From JAJPXC01 sp964517875 (lineage in GTDB: Bacteria > Bacteroidota > Bacteroidia > Bacteroidales > Muribaculaceae), in NCBI GenBank assembly GCA_964517875.1, contig CAZFEU010000056.1, positions 1 to 12,796 on the forward strand: DNA of 12,796 nucleotides, given 5' to 3'. Within the stretch, counting starts at the first letter, position 1; each line of letters starts with the position of its first letter. The translations under genes were made by a program, and so were the position numbers. This document shows positions 12,787 through 12,796 of the stretch, one piece after another. The notes beneath the pieces are model-generated. The model searched no databases, was not told the DNA's origin, and was given only the letters and a program-made list of their open reading frames with translations.

Positions 12787-12796
12787 GTGCTCTCCG
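12787..12796 (-). repeat. Truncated B-like module at the window edge
   Basis: GTGCTC followed by TCC and G is the first arm, the loop (GGA on the minus strand) and the first closing base of a hairpin laid out like the B module at 12699-12715. It lies just outside module A, as the outer left B does at 12088-12110. The window ends before the second arm. Confidence 0.4.

Noticed and set aside
12088..12796. CRISPR array
   Set aside because: The repeats are palindromic, inverted on either side of a transposase, few, and not regularly spaced; no cas genes are present.

Overview
The window looks like a chromosomal segment of a gut-type Bacteroidales bacterium, probably Muribaculaceae or a close relative. 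The family assignment is inference. It rests on Bacteroidota-type promoters (-7 TAnnTTTG, with TTTG about 20 bases upstream), the near absence of Shine-Dalgarno sequences, an outer-membrane beta-barrel of a Bacteroidota-specific type, a secreted GH3/beta-lactamase-fold fusion, and a C-terminal tail (DIYGRRV...KGQLIIRR) of the kind found on exported Bacteroidales proteins.

Left part (1-4846, leftward): the 5' 54 bases of a tRNA-Arg(ACG) lie at the left edge with their own promoter. Next is a four-gene cluster, read right to left: ABC ATPase, six-helix membrane partner, short GntR/YtrA-type repressor, and a 821-residue TonB-dependent-receptor-like outer-membrane protein. A near-consensus promoter precedes the ATPase. 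An inverted repeat sits at the predicted transcription start, where an autorepressing GntR protein would bind.

Middle part (4847-9425, rightward): two exported enzymes with a 4-base ATGA overlap. One is a complete two-domain 5'-nucleotidase. The other is a GH3 (NagZ-like) beta-N-acetylglucosaminidase fused to a serine beta-lactamase/esterase-fold domain. Together they suggest periplasmic salvage of nucleotides and cell-wall sugars. A strong 14-bp hairpin separates them from the convergent next gene.

Right part (9426-12796): a leftward gene for an exported CotH-kinase-family protein with two duplicated N-terminal beta-sandwich-like modules, then about 500 bases without a convincing gene. At the right edge is a single-gene IS200/REP-associated-type Y1 transposase. 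It is bracketed by inverted sets of two palindromic modules, here called A and B, arranged B-A-B / gene / B-A-(B). The copies differ by paired substitutions that preserve their stems. This transposase-plus-palindrome unit is the most interesting structure in the window. Everything else resembles ordinary Bacteroidales chromosome, with some unusual details listed in the findings.
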